This document shows, in pieces, positions 1 through 6,390 of a DNA stretch of 10,755 nucleotides. Source of the DNA: CAZFPA01 sp964520975 (lineage in GTDB: Bacteria > Bacillota > Negativicutes > Selenomonadales > Selenomonadaceae). The position numbers were made by a program, and so were the translations under genes. The notes beneath the pieces were generated by a model. That model saw nothing but the letters and a program-made list of their open reading frames with translations. It did not search any database and was not told where the DNA came from. Every line of letters starts with the position of its first letter. The stretch's first letter is position 1. Where the stretch lies: NCBI GenBank assembly GCA_964520975.1, contig CAZFPA010000063.1:1-10755 (forward strand), in the 5' to 3' direction.

Positions 1-16
1 GTACGATGTACTAGTG
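1..16. repeat. Left copy of a 16-bp terminal inverted repeat
   Basis: The bases GTACGATGTACTAGTG at the left edge are found as an exact reverse complement at 10702-10717. The match does not continue inward (after base 16). Outward extension cannot be judged because the window begins here, so the true repeat may be longer. The copy includes the queT stop codon (TAG on the minus strand, 11-13). No recombinase or transposase gene is visible nearby. It could be a recombination site, a dispersed short repeat, an assembly-graph edge or chance. Confidence 0.6.
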
Positions 17-463
17 CAGCAAAAACGACTGCAGCCGCTGATTCTTCAGTAAAAGCTTCGTGAGTATGACGCCGACAACGGATACAGAAATGAATTCGCC
101 CACAGCGATATAGGCCATTGCCGCGTAAAGCGCGGTCCCTGCCGGCAAAAGCTCCAGGAATTGCAGCTCAATGGCAATGATCACGCCATTGCTCAGGGTC
201 GGCAGCAGTGATGCCACATAGATGTTAGGACAAAAGCGCATGCCGTACACTGCCAGGAAGGTGGCAAAGGTTCCGGCAGCCATATCCACCGCCCCCAGCG
301 GACTGCCGATGTTCGCCAGGAAACACCCCAGGACCAGCCCCGGAACGTACTTCGAATCAACAAAGGCCAGCAATGTCATGAACTCGGAAACCCGAACCTG
401 CATCATGCCATAGCTGATCGGCGCGAGCGCCAGAGTAAGCGCGGCATATACAGCCGCCACCAT
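11..463 (-). CDS. queT: QueT-family queuosine precursor (preQ0/preQ1) ECF transporter S component; 5' end unresolved
   Basis: This is a small integral membrane protein, the substrate-binding (S) subunit of an energy-coupling factor transporter for a queuosine precursor, probably preQ1. The shared EcfA/EcfT module would be encoded elsewhere. The sequence is almost entirely hydrophobic helices. It has the family's early segment around SYGMMQVRVSEF, followed by a conserved region with GLVLGCFLANIGSP and GAVDMAAGTFAT. The frame stays open upstream to an ATG at 557-559 (182 residues), but that stretch lies in the riboswitch aptamer and reads as hydrophilic non-family sequence. The first family-like methionine is at 461-463 (150 residues, slightly short for the family). 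Expected initiation would be just after GAGGAG at 507-512, yet no in-frame ATG/GTG/TTG occurs there. A TTG at 490-492 is out of frame by one base. Family call is firm; start is open. The riboswitch context supports the substrate assignment. Confidence 0.85.
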   Translation of the reverse strand: MVAAVYAALTLALAPISYGMMQVRVSEFMTLLAFVDSKYVPGLVLGCFLANIGSPLGAVDMAAGTFATFLAVYGMRFCPNIYVASLLPTLSNGVIIAIELQFLELLPAGTALYAAMAYIAVGEFISVSVVGVILTKLLLKNQRLQSFLLH

Positions 464-506
464 CGCATTCTTGATTAAAAACTTGACTTCAAACGTAAAA
501 AAACAC

Positions 507-512
507 TCCTCT
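507..512 (-). promoter_or_regulatory. Ribosome binding site of queT at the 3' end of the preQ1 aptamer
   Basis: A strong GAGGAG follows directly after the CAAG that can pair with the aptamer loop. It would therefore be masked when preQ1 is bound. The next in-frame canonical start codon is 43 bases away, too far for normal use, which is why the queT start is in doubt. Confidence 0.55.
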
Positions 513-553
513 TGATTTTGTTTTTGGGAAGTGGGTGCCAAGAAAACACTTCC
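508..553 (-). ncRNA. preQ1-I riboswitch
   Basis: On the minus strand a 7-bp stem (GGAAGTG pairing with CACTTCC) encloses a 13-base loop, TTTTCTTGGCACC. It is followed by an A-rich tail, CAAAAACAAAATCAAG, leading into GAGGAG. CTTG in the loop can pair with CAAG in the tail, giving the H-type pseudoknot characteristic of class I preQ1 riboswitches. The stem, the loop length with its ending in CACC, and the A-rich tail match the B. subtilis and T. tengcongensis type aptamers as I recall them. No terminator hairpin follows, so control is probably translational, through burial of the adjacent ribosome binding site. It lies immediately after a promoter and ahead of queT, the expected regulon member. 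Confidence 0.75.
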
Positions 554-565
554 GCACATCGGACT

Positions 566-594
566 ATTCTATCATATCTGCCTGTATGCGACAA
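566..594 (-). promoter_or_regulatory. Sigma-A-type promoter for queT
   Basis: A -35 box TTGTCG (589-594) and a -10 box TAGAAT (566-571) are separated by exactly 17 bases. Transcription would begin near 559, a few bases ahead of the riboswitch stem, leaving a short leader made almost wholly of the aptamer. The promoter sits in the space between pncB and queT, so queT need not depend on pncB readthrough. Confidence 0.65.
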
Positions 595-643
595 GCCAGT
601 GCGGGCCGCGCAGGATATTGCCGGGATGAGCGCCGCTGCCGGC

Positions 644-2095
644 TCAGGAATTGCGTGTCTTGTACAGCAGGTTCATCTTCATTTCATAATACTCCGGACT
701 CATATCGAGATAATGGCGATGCGGATTCTCAAAGCGCTGCTCTTCCAGCCAGATCTCCTCCGTAAGCTGCTTTTTCACATACGCCCGGATCTCCTCCAGG
801 GGAACCGGAGCGCCCGTGCGCCTGCCGTCCTTCAATACGAGCTGCTGCAGCTTTTTCGCCGTACTGTTGGCAAAATAACGATTCTTCCAGGGCTTCTCCG
901 GGTCCACATAACGGTAAGGCTGGCTCAGATCGACTTCCTCGCCATGCTGCACCAGCAGATCGGCTACAGCCTGTCCGCCATCGCCATAAATGCGATAAAC
1001 CTCCTTGCGCCCCGGATTCGTGATCTTTTCCACGGTTTCAGACACCTTGATGCGCGGCTCAAAGACATGCTGCTCCTCCACCGCGGAAATCTTATAGACA
1101 GCGCCAAATACCGGATCGCTTTTCGCAGTGATCAGGCGCTCGCCCACACCAAAGCTATCGATCATACCACCCTGATTCAGAATGGAGTTGATGGTATACT
1201 CATCCAGGCTGTTGGAAACGATGACTTTGCAGTCATTGAGCCCCGCAGCGTCGAGCATCTTACGCACCTTTTTCGACAAATACGCCAGATCCCCGGAATC
1301 CAGCCGCACGCCCTTCAGGCGCTTGCCCATGGGCTCCAGGACTTCCTTCGCCAGGCGAATCGCATTGGGTACGCCGGAATGCAGCACATCATAGGTATCG
1401 ATGAGCAGGATCACACAGTCCGGATAGGTCTCCGCATAGCTGCGGAACGCCTCATACTCATCCTTGTAGTACATCACCCAGCTGTGTGCCATGGTTCCAT
1501 TGACCGGAATGCCGAACTGCTGCCCGGCCAGTACCGTAGCCGTTCCCACCGCACCGCCGATATACGCCGCCCGTGCGCCATAGACAGCCGCATCAATATT
1601 GTGTGCACGGCGTGCACCAAAATCAGAAACAGCCCGACCGGCCGCAGCCCGGACAATCCGGCTCGTCTTCGTCGCGATCAGCGACTGATGATTCACCTGC
1701 GCCAGCACAGCTGTCTCAATGAGCTGGGCATCAATAAGCGGGGCCACGACAGTGAGCACAGGCTCATTCGGATACATGACCGTGCCCTCCGGGAACGCGT
1801 AGATATCACCCGAAAAGCGAAAATCAGCCAGATAGGCCAAAAACTCTTCAGAAAATATTTTTTGTGCCCGGAAATATTCTATATCCTCCGGATTAAAATG
1901 CAGATTTTCCACATAATCCAGGATCTGCTCCAGGCCGGCAAAGATTGCATAGCCGCCTGCATCCGGATTCCGCCGGTAAAAAACATCGAAAACGACCTTT
2001 TTTACCTCTTTATCTTTATGGAAATATCCATTTGCCATCGTCATTTCATAGAAATCCATCATCATGCTGATGTTTCGTTTATCATATTGTGTCAT
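644..2095 (-). CDS. pncB: Nicotinate phosphoribosyltransferase
   Basis: This cytoplasmic enzyme of the Preiss-Handler NAD salvage pathway (EC 6.3.4.21) joins nicotinate and PRPP to give nicotinate mononucleotide, coupled to ATP hydrolysis. At 483 residues it is full length for the family. Visible family motifs are an N-terminal DFYEMTMANGYF (14-25), the FGARRAH segment (159-165), NGTMAHS (199-205) with the probable phosphorylated histidine H204, LIDTYD (231-236), VRLDSGDL (263-270) that shapes the phosphoribosyl site, and SFGVGERLITA (314-324). The ATG at 2093-2095 is preceded by GAGGAG with a 7-base spacer, so the start is secure. The 125-base gap upstream of its ATG holds a likely promoter, so it is probably transcribed separately from the HAD gene. 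No clear terminator follows it before the queT promoter. Confidence 0.95.
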   Translation of the reverse strand: MTQYDKRNISMMMDFYEMTMANGYFHKDKEVKKVVFDVFYRRNPDAGGYAIFAGLEQILDYVENLHFNPEDIEYFRAQKIFSEEFLAYLADFRFSGDIYAFPEGTVMYPNEPVLTVVAPLIDAQLIETAVLAQVNHQSLIATKTSRIVRAAAGRAVSDFGARRAHNIDAAVYGARAAYIGGAVGTATVLAGQQFGIPVNGTMAHSWVMYYKDEYEAFRSYAETYPDCVILLIDTYDVLHSGVPNAIRLAKEVLEPMGKRLKGVRLDSGDLAYLSKKVRKMLDAAGLNDCKVIVSNSLDEYTINSILNQGGMIDSFGVGERLITAKSDPVFGAVYKISAVEEQHVFEPRIKVSETVEKITNPGRKEVYRIYGDGGQAVADLLVQHGEEVDLSQPYRYVDPEKPWKNRYFANSTAKKLQQLVLKDGRRTGAPVPLEEIRAYVKKQLTEEIWLEEQRFENPHRHYLDMSPEYYEMKMNLLYKTRNS

Positions 2096-2119
2096 ACATT
2101 AGCTCCTCTCCGCTTCCTT

Positions 2120-2148
2120 AGATTATTCCAAATACAAAAATTTTACAA
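2120..2148 (-). promoter_or_regulatory. Possible promoter of pncB
   Basis: TTGTAA (2143-2148) and TAATCT (2120-2125) lie 17 bases apart, with a very AT-rich spacer. The -10 match is only three of six. An overlapping TGGAATAAT could serve as an extended -10 instead. Position fits: the start point would fall just ahead of the GAGGAG ribosome binding site at 2103-2108. Confidence 0.35.
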
Positions 2149-2186
2149 CCCCAATATACAATCTTTTATCAGCATTTGATGGATAA

Positions 2187-2215
2187 TTTGCCAAAATACG
2201 GCATATTACGGCAAA
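2187..2215. repeat. Direct repeats and dyad between the HAD gene and pncB
   Basis: The plus strand holds TACGGCA twice (2197-2203 and 2207-2213), starting 10 bases apart, about one helical turn. An outer dyad TTTGCC/GGCAAA (2187-2192 and 2210-2215) brackets the first copy and overlaps the second. No T-run follows, so it does not look like a terminator. It could be an operator upstream of pncB; no regulator can be named from the sequence. Confidence 0.3.
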
Positions 2216-2220
2216 ATTTT

Positions 2221-3033
2221 CTACATCACCGGAAAGAGCTTCTGCAGAAATTTGGCGATTCCCTCCTCATCATTGCCCGCTGTCACCGCGGCAGCCGCCT
2301 CCTTTACTGCATCGGGGGCATTCCCCATTGCCACACCAAGGCCTACGCTGGCGAGCATGTCCAGGTCATTGTAGTTGTCACCAAAGGCAAGAGCCGCTTG
2401 GATTGGCAGGGAAAACTCACGCAAAAGAACCGCAATCCCGGCAGCCTTGGAAATTCCCCCGGCCATGATCTCCAGCAGAACAGGACTCGAACGCACAATG
2501 CTGAGCTCAGGAAATTCCGTCTGCAGTTCCTGCCCCATTGCATCGATTACCTCTGCCTCAGCCATGCAAAGAAGCTTATGCGGCAGGCGTCCTGCCGAAA
2601 GCAGCCCGCCAAATTCTGCCGGCACCGCCTTGACAGAGGTAATCCTCTCCTCCCGCTGTACCGCCGGAGTACGATCATCCGCTACATACCAGACATCCTC
2701 CGCATAATAATTCACCACGGTCTGCGGCCAGCGAAGCTGGAGCTGATTCAGAATCCGTGCTGCCGGCTCCACTGGCATCGTATGGCTGTACAGAGCCCGG
2801 CCAGCCGCATCGAGGACAAGCGCTCCGCTGTAGCTGATGAGTGGTGCCGCTATCCCGGCAGCCCTCAGAATTGGCCGTATCGCGGCTGGCATACGGGCCG
2901 ATACCAGCACAACCGGTATGCCACATTCCGTCATCCGCCGTGCCGCGGCAGCCGTTCCCGGCTGTACCTGATGCCGGGAATCCAAAAAAGTACCATCAAT
3001 ATCCGAGAAAATTATTTTGCAGTCAAACTTCAT
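2221..3033 (-). CDS. Cof-type HAD-IIB family sugar-phosphate phosphatase
   Basis: This is a cytoplasmic HAD-superfamily hydrolase of the Cof/YidA type, which typically dephosphorylates sugar phosphates or related small metabolites with Mg2+. At 270 residues it has the usual length. Motif I is SDIDGTFLDS, with nucleophile D11 and acid/base D13. Motif II is VVLVSAR with S45, motif III is GGISKAAG with K196, and motif IV is FGDNYNDLDML with D219 and D223. A C2-type cap lies between motifs II and III. The ATG follows AGGAGG (3041-3046) with 7 bases between. It begins 24 bases after the solute-binding protein gene and probably shares its transcript, so it may act on a sugar phosphate linked to the sensed ligand. 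Substrate cannot be read from sequence. Confidence 0.88.
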   Translation of the reverse strand: MKFDCKIIFSDIDGTFLDSRHQVQPGTAAAARRMTECGIPVVLVSARMPAAIRPILRAAGIAAPLISYSGALVLDAAGRALYSHTMPVEPAARILNQLQLRWPQTVVNYYAEDVWYVADDRTPAVQREERITSVKAVPAEFGGLLSAGRLPHKLLCMAEAEVIDAMGQELQTEFPELSIVRSSPVLLEIMAGGISKAAGIAVLLREFSLPIQAALAFGDNYNDLDMLASVGLGVAMGNAPDAVKEAAAAVTAGNDEEGIAKFLQKLFPVM

Positions 3034-3057
3034 GGACGCTCCTCCTACGCTTCTGGA

Positions 3058-4386
3058 TCAGTACTGCAGATAGGCATTGATTTCCTTCTGCAGCTTATTC
3101 AACGCATTATTGAACGGCATATTTCCCTGCAGTATCCGCCGCATAGCGGTATCAGCCCGCAGCATGGCCTCATTGTATTTCGCAAACTTCGGCGGCGCAA
3201 CGGCCTCCTCCAGCACACGGTCAAGCATTTTCCCGTTTACCTGCATACCATCCTGTCCATCCTGCAGCAGCGGGCCATTCAACTCATCCGTACGGACGAC
3301 CTCCCGCAGGACGGGAAGCCCTTGGGACTTGGTGAAAATCGCCTGCTGTATCTCCCGATCACAGCACAGCATCTTCAAAAATTCCCAGGCCAGATCCTTT
3401 TGCAGGGTCCGCGAGCTCATGCCGGCCATGAGGGTTTCAAGCTGCGAGGCATTGCTGCCTGACGGGCCAGCCGGCATTGGAATACAATCCCATTCAAAGC
3501 CGGAATAACGCTTAATGCGCCAGGGATAAGGCTTATAGGTACGATACTCCGCAAACGTAAAGGGGCGAAAAGCAACTCTGCCCATATCAAAATCCTGCGC
3601 ACCGACCTGATAGCCGTGATTCATTCCCTGTACCGCGATCATGAACTGGACGACCTCGTCCATCCGCTCATCCGCGAAATACGAAGCGCGGCCATCCGCG
3701 CGAAAAAGCTCCAGTCCATTGCTTAGAGCCGCCTGCTGCCAGGTATAATCATAGCAGCCGAACTGGTCCACGGCCCCGTCACCATCCGTATCCCTGGTAA
3801 CCTGCTGGCAGATCTGCAGAAAATCCTGCCAGGTCCATTCCGGGGAAGGCATCGCAATGCCATTTCGCTGCAGCAGGGTCTTGTTCACAAACATAAGCGT
3901 GGGCACGCTTTCCATCGGCAGCGCATACAAATTCCCATCATAGCTTCCATAAGCCAGCGCGGCCCGATAATAATTTTCCGGCTGATAATCGCCATCTTCC
4001 TGCAGCAACGGGTTCAGCTCCTGCAACAGCCCCATGGAAACATAGAGATTGAAATCCTGCGGCAGCACCAGGAATACATCCGGCTCATTGCCTTCTACCA
4101 CCCGTTCCGCCAGCCATTCGGAATAATCCTCCTTGGGAATCCCACTGACATAGGTGACCTTTACCCCAGGATGTGCCGCCTCAAAGCGCTGCACTGCCAT
4201 ATCGATGATTCCATAGGAATCAGCTGCCGGTACCCCCCAATTACTGCCGGCAAATACGCCGATCCGCAGCTGCTTCGGTTCCTGCCGCAGCTGCAGCCAG
4301 CCAACACTGAGGACCAGCACTAAAATACCGCCCAGGACACCCAGCCAGCGTCCATAGCCTGACCGAAAAAGCTTCATCCTCTGCAC
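3058..4386 (-). CDS. Membrane-anchored extracellular solute-binding protein, family 1 (MalE-like)
   Basis: This is a family 1 carbohydrate-type binding protein of 442 residues. A basic N-terminus and one hydrophobic helix (about 14-31) are followed by a mature domain starting near KQLRIGVFAG. Family hallmarks are FEAAHPGVKV (68-77), PDVFLVLPQDF, LYALPMESVP, TLMFVNKTLL, and a Ca-binding-type loop DTDGDGAVDQFG (199-210). The hydrophobic segment has no lipobox cysteine, so the protein is probably tethered by an uncleaved helix rather than lipid. No ABC permease or ATPase lies nearby. It starts one base after the response regulator stop, pointing to co-expression with the two-component system, perhaps as a second ligand sensor. 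Start is either GTG at 4384-4386 (GGAGG six bases upstream) or ATG at 4375-4377 (439 residues). Fold is sure; a sensory role is inference. Confidence 0.85.
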   Translation of the reverse strand: MQRMKLFRSGYGRWLGVLGGILVLVLSVGWLQLRQEPKQLRIGVFAGSNWGVPAADSYGIIDMAVQRFEAAHPGVKVTYVSGIPKEDYSEWLAERVVEGNEPDVFLVLPQDFNLYVSMGLLQELNPLLQEDGDYQPENYYRAALAYGSYDGNLYALPMESVPTLMFVNKTLLQRNGIAMPSPEWTWQDFLQICQQVTRDTDGDGAVDQFGCYDYTWQQAALSNGLELFRADGRASYFADERMDEVVQFMIAVQGMNHGYQVGAQDFDMGRVAFRPFTFAEYRTYKPYPWRIKRYSGFEWDCIPMPAGPSGSNASQLETLMAGMSSRTLQKDLAWEFLKMLCCDREIQQAIFTKSQGLPVLREVVRTDELNGPLLQDGQDGMQVNGKMLDRVLEEAVAPPKFAKYNEAMLRADTAMRRILQGNMPFNNALNKLQKEINAYLQY

Positions 4387-4387
4387 C

Positions 4388-5062
4388 TCAATCCTCCGTT
4401 GTCTCCTGCTGTACCATACCGGTCTGCACAGCCCAGATTGCCAGCTGTGTCCGATCCCGCAAGGCCAGCTTGCTCAAAACTGTACTCAGATTATTGCGCA
4501 CCGTGCCCTCCGACAGGCAAAGCTTTTCAGCGATTTCCTTGTTGGACAGGCCACGCCCTACCAGCAGCGTTACCTTGCGCTCAGTACGGCTGAGCAGGGC
4601 GGCAGCCCCTTCCTCCACCGGCACGGAAAAGTTGCCCTGTGCCAGCTGGGAAAAAAGTTTGACAACCTTCAACGCAATGTTCGGATTGATCATCGCACCA
4701 CCAGACACGACCGTCCGCACCGCCTGCGTGAGCTCCGGAACGGACACGCCTTTGAGCAGATAACCGCTCGCCCCGTATTTCAGCGCATTATAGACATATT
4801 CATCATCATCGAAGGTCGTCAGGATAATGATACGGACCTCCGGATGTGCTTCCTTGATCAGGCGCGTACATTGCACCCCATCAAGGATAGGCATGCGCAC
4901 ATCCATGAGAATCACATCCGGCTTTTTCGCCCGTACCATATCAATGGTTTCCTGTCCGTTCTCCGCCACCCCGACAACCGTCATATCCGAATTTATATTC
5001 AAGACAATCCGCAGACTTTCCCGGATCAATTCCTGATCATCAGCAATCATTATCTTTATCAT
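4388..5062 (-). CDS. NarL/FixJ-family response regulator with LuxR-type DNA-binding domain
   Basis: This is a cytoplasmic transcription regulator of 224 residues. Residues 1-120 form the receiver domain, with acidic pocket D8-D9, phospho-acceptor D54 in LMDVRMP, T82/T83 and K104. Residues about 158-213 form the LuxR-type helix-turn-helix, reading LSRTERKVTLLVGRG then SNKEIAEKLCLSEGTVRNNL. All residues needed for phosphorylation are present. Its ATG overlaps the kinase stop codon (ATGA), so the two are translationally coupled and are a cognate pair. Targets cannot be seen directly. Candidates are its own operon and the neighbouring PTS operon. Confidence 0.93.
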   Translation of the reverse strand: MIKIMIADDQELIRESLRIVLNINSDMTVVGVAENGQETIDMVRAKKPDVILMDVRMPILDGVQCTRLIKEAHPEVRIIILTTFDDDEYVYNALKYGASGYLLKGVSVPELTQAVRTVVSGGAMINPNIALKVVKLFSQLAQGNFSVPVEEGAAALLSRTERKVTLLVGRGLSNKEIAEKLCLSEGTVRNNLSTVLSKLALRDRTQLAIWAVQTGMVQQETTED

Positions 5063-6390
5063 GATAAAGCACCTCCCCGATTCAGCGGTATGGAAGCCTC
5101 AATGAGGAAGCCATCGCTGCCCGTGCATTTGAGGCTGCCCTTCAGCAGAACCAGCCGTTCCTTCATGTGGCGCAGACCAAAGCCTGCGGTTATCGCCTGG
5201 CAGCCGATACCATTATCCTTAAGAATGATATGCAGCTGCCCTTCCTTTTCATAAAGATCAATCGTTACCTGCGAAGCGTGCCCATGGCGATTGGCGTTGG
5301 TGATTCCCTCCTGCACAACGCGATAAATGACCTCTGCCTCGTCCTCCCGCAGATTCTGCGGCCATTCCATCTGCCGAAAAACGATCTCCATACCGGAGGC
5401 CGCGGCAAAGCTTTCCACCATCTGCCCCATGGCCTGCTGCGGAGAAAGCTGCTCCAGGTCATCCGGGCGAAGCTTCCGCACGGAGCGGCGAACATCCGTG
5501 ATTCCATGCTTGGCCGCCTCACGTATTTTCGGCAGCTGCTGCTTGGTAAACTCCGGAGCTGCATCAATGGTTGCCATACAGGCATCGATCCCAGCCATGA
5601 TACTGGTGAGCGCATGCCCCAGCGTGTCATGGATTTCCCGGGCCAGACGATTGCGCTCCCGGGTCTCAGCCATATGTTCCACCTCGATCGCATAGGCACG
5701 CAGCTTCCCATTGGCCTCATTCAGGCGCATATTTGCCTGTCCCAGCTGATTGTTCAAAGACTGTATACGTTCCTTTTCCTGATGCTGGCTCTGCACCAGC
5801 ATGGTCATATACAAAACGAAAATGATGAGGTTCAGTGAAGTAAAAAGATTGCTGACAGCCCAGAGCCAGCCCTGCACGTCTGCCGCATAATACGCCATGT
5901 ACGCCGAAAGCGGAACCACCTTCATCTGCAGAGCCGCCAGATTGTAATTCGTGATCATATAAAGTCCCAGCATTGCCGCCAACAGGATGATCCGCTGCTG
6001 GCGCCCCTGATAGGCACAGACCAGGTCGGCCACAACCAGCAGAACGACGCCGTCATAGGCCATATTTATACTCCTCATGACGAAAATGCAGGCAAGAATC
6101 TCCAACAGAATAATCATATACCGCCAAAAACGGCCATGTACATGCCCGCGATACAGCCAGCTCAGCAGAAACAGCCCCCCAAAAGCCAGCACCGCAGAAC
6201 AAAAGATATAGGTTGCCGGCCAGGGAACCGTGGACAGTGAGTCTAAAAAAGAACGGGCGGTCATCGACCGGTTGATTTTCCACTGCGTAAGGCTCATGAA
6301 GCCCGCCAACAGTAAAACGACCAGGCCATTATAGGCATAGAGCAGATAATGGATTCCGCTCAAATCCTGTGGATGTTCAAAAAACCTCAT
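5059..6390 (-). CDS. Sensor histidine kinase, DesK/LiaS type (HisKA_3)
   Basis: This membrane histidine kinase is predicted to phosphorylate the downstream response regulator. Numbered from the ATG at 6388-6390 (443 residues), it has about six hydrophobic helices (roughly 14-34, 58-79, 90-106, 113-127, 133-149 and 177-198). A coiled-coil linker (about 199-243) follows, then the dimerisation/phosphotransfer motif RNRLAREIHDTLGHALTS with His254. The HATPase domain has an N box around ITNANRHGHAS, a G1 box DNGIGC (392-397) and GFGLRHMKERL. It lacks a large extracytoplasmic sensor domain, consistent with reading a signal from the anchored binding proteins beside it. I prefer the ATG that overlaps the upstream stop codon (ATGA), backed by GGGGTGG. 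A GTG three codons earlier has no ribosome binding site. Confidence 0.92.
   Translation of the reverse strand: MRFFEHPQDLSGIHYLLYAYNGLVVLLLAGFMSLTQWKINRSMTARSFLDSLSTVPWPATYIFCSAVLAFGGLFLLSWLYRGHVHGRFWRYMIILLEILACIFVMRSINMAYDGVVLLVVADLVCAYQGRQQRIILLAAMLGLYMITNYNLAALQMKVVPLSAYMAYYAADVQGWLWAVSNLFTSLNLIIFVLYMTMLVQSQHQEKERIQSLNNQLGQANMRLNEANGKLRAYAIEVEHMAETRERNRLAREIHDTLGHALTSIMAGIDACMATIDAAPEFTKQQLPKIREAAKHGITDVRRSVRKLRPDDLEQLSPQQAMGQMVESFAAASGMEIVFRQMEWPQNLREDEAEVIYRVVQEGITNANRHGHASQVTIDLYEKEGQLHIILKDNGIGCQAITAGFGLRHMKERLVLLKGSLKCTGSDGFLIEASIPLNRGGALS

Noticed and set aside
464..559. N-terminal 32 codons of the longest queT frame
   Set aside because: They coincide with the preQ1 aptamer and leader. 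The translated sequence resembles no part of the QueT family.
512..2179. Long plus-strand open frame (555 codons) opposite pncB and queT
   Set aside because: It lies antisense to a clear full-length pncB, has no ribosome binding site or recognisable domain, and its arginine/histidine/isoleucine-rich composition is typical of a reversed coding strand.
2187..2215. Terminator for the sensory/HAD operon
   Set aside because: The stem is only six base pairs with a long loop and no T-run follows on the minus strand.
2176..3462. Long plus-strand open frame (428 codons) opposite the HAD gene and the MalE-like gene
   Set aside because: It is an antisense shadow of two well-supported genes, with low-complexity-like composition and no family motifs. 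Its one-base-step contact with the previous antisense frame is coincidental.
5167..5838. Plus-strand frame opposite the histidine kinase gene
   Set aside because: It is an antisense shadow of a gene with complete H, N and G boxes, with no start signal and no domain of its own.
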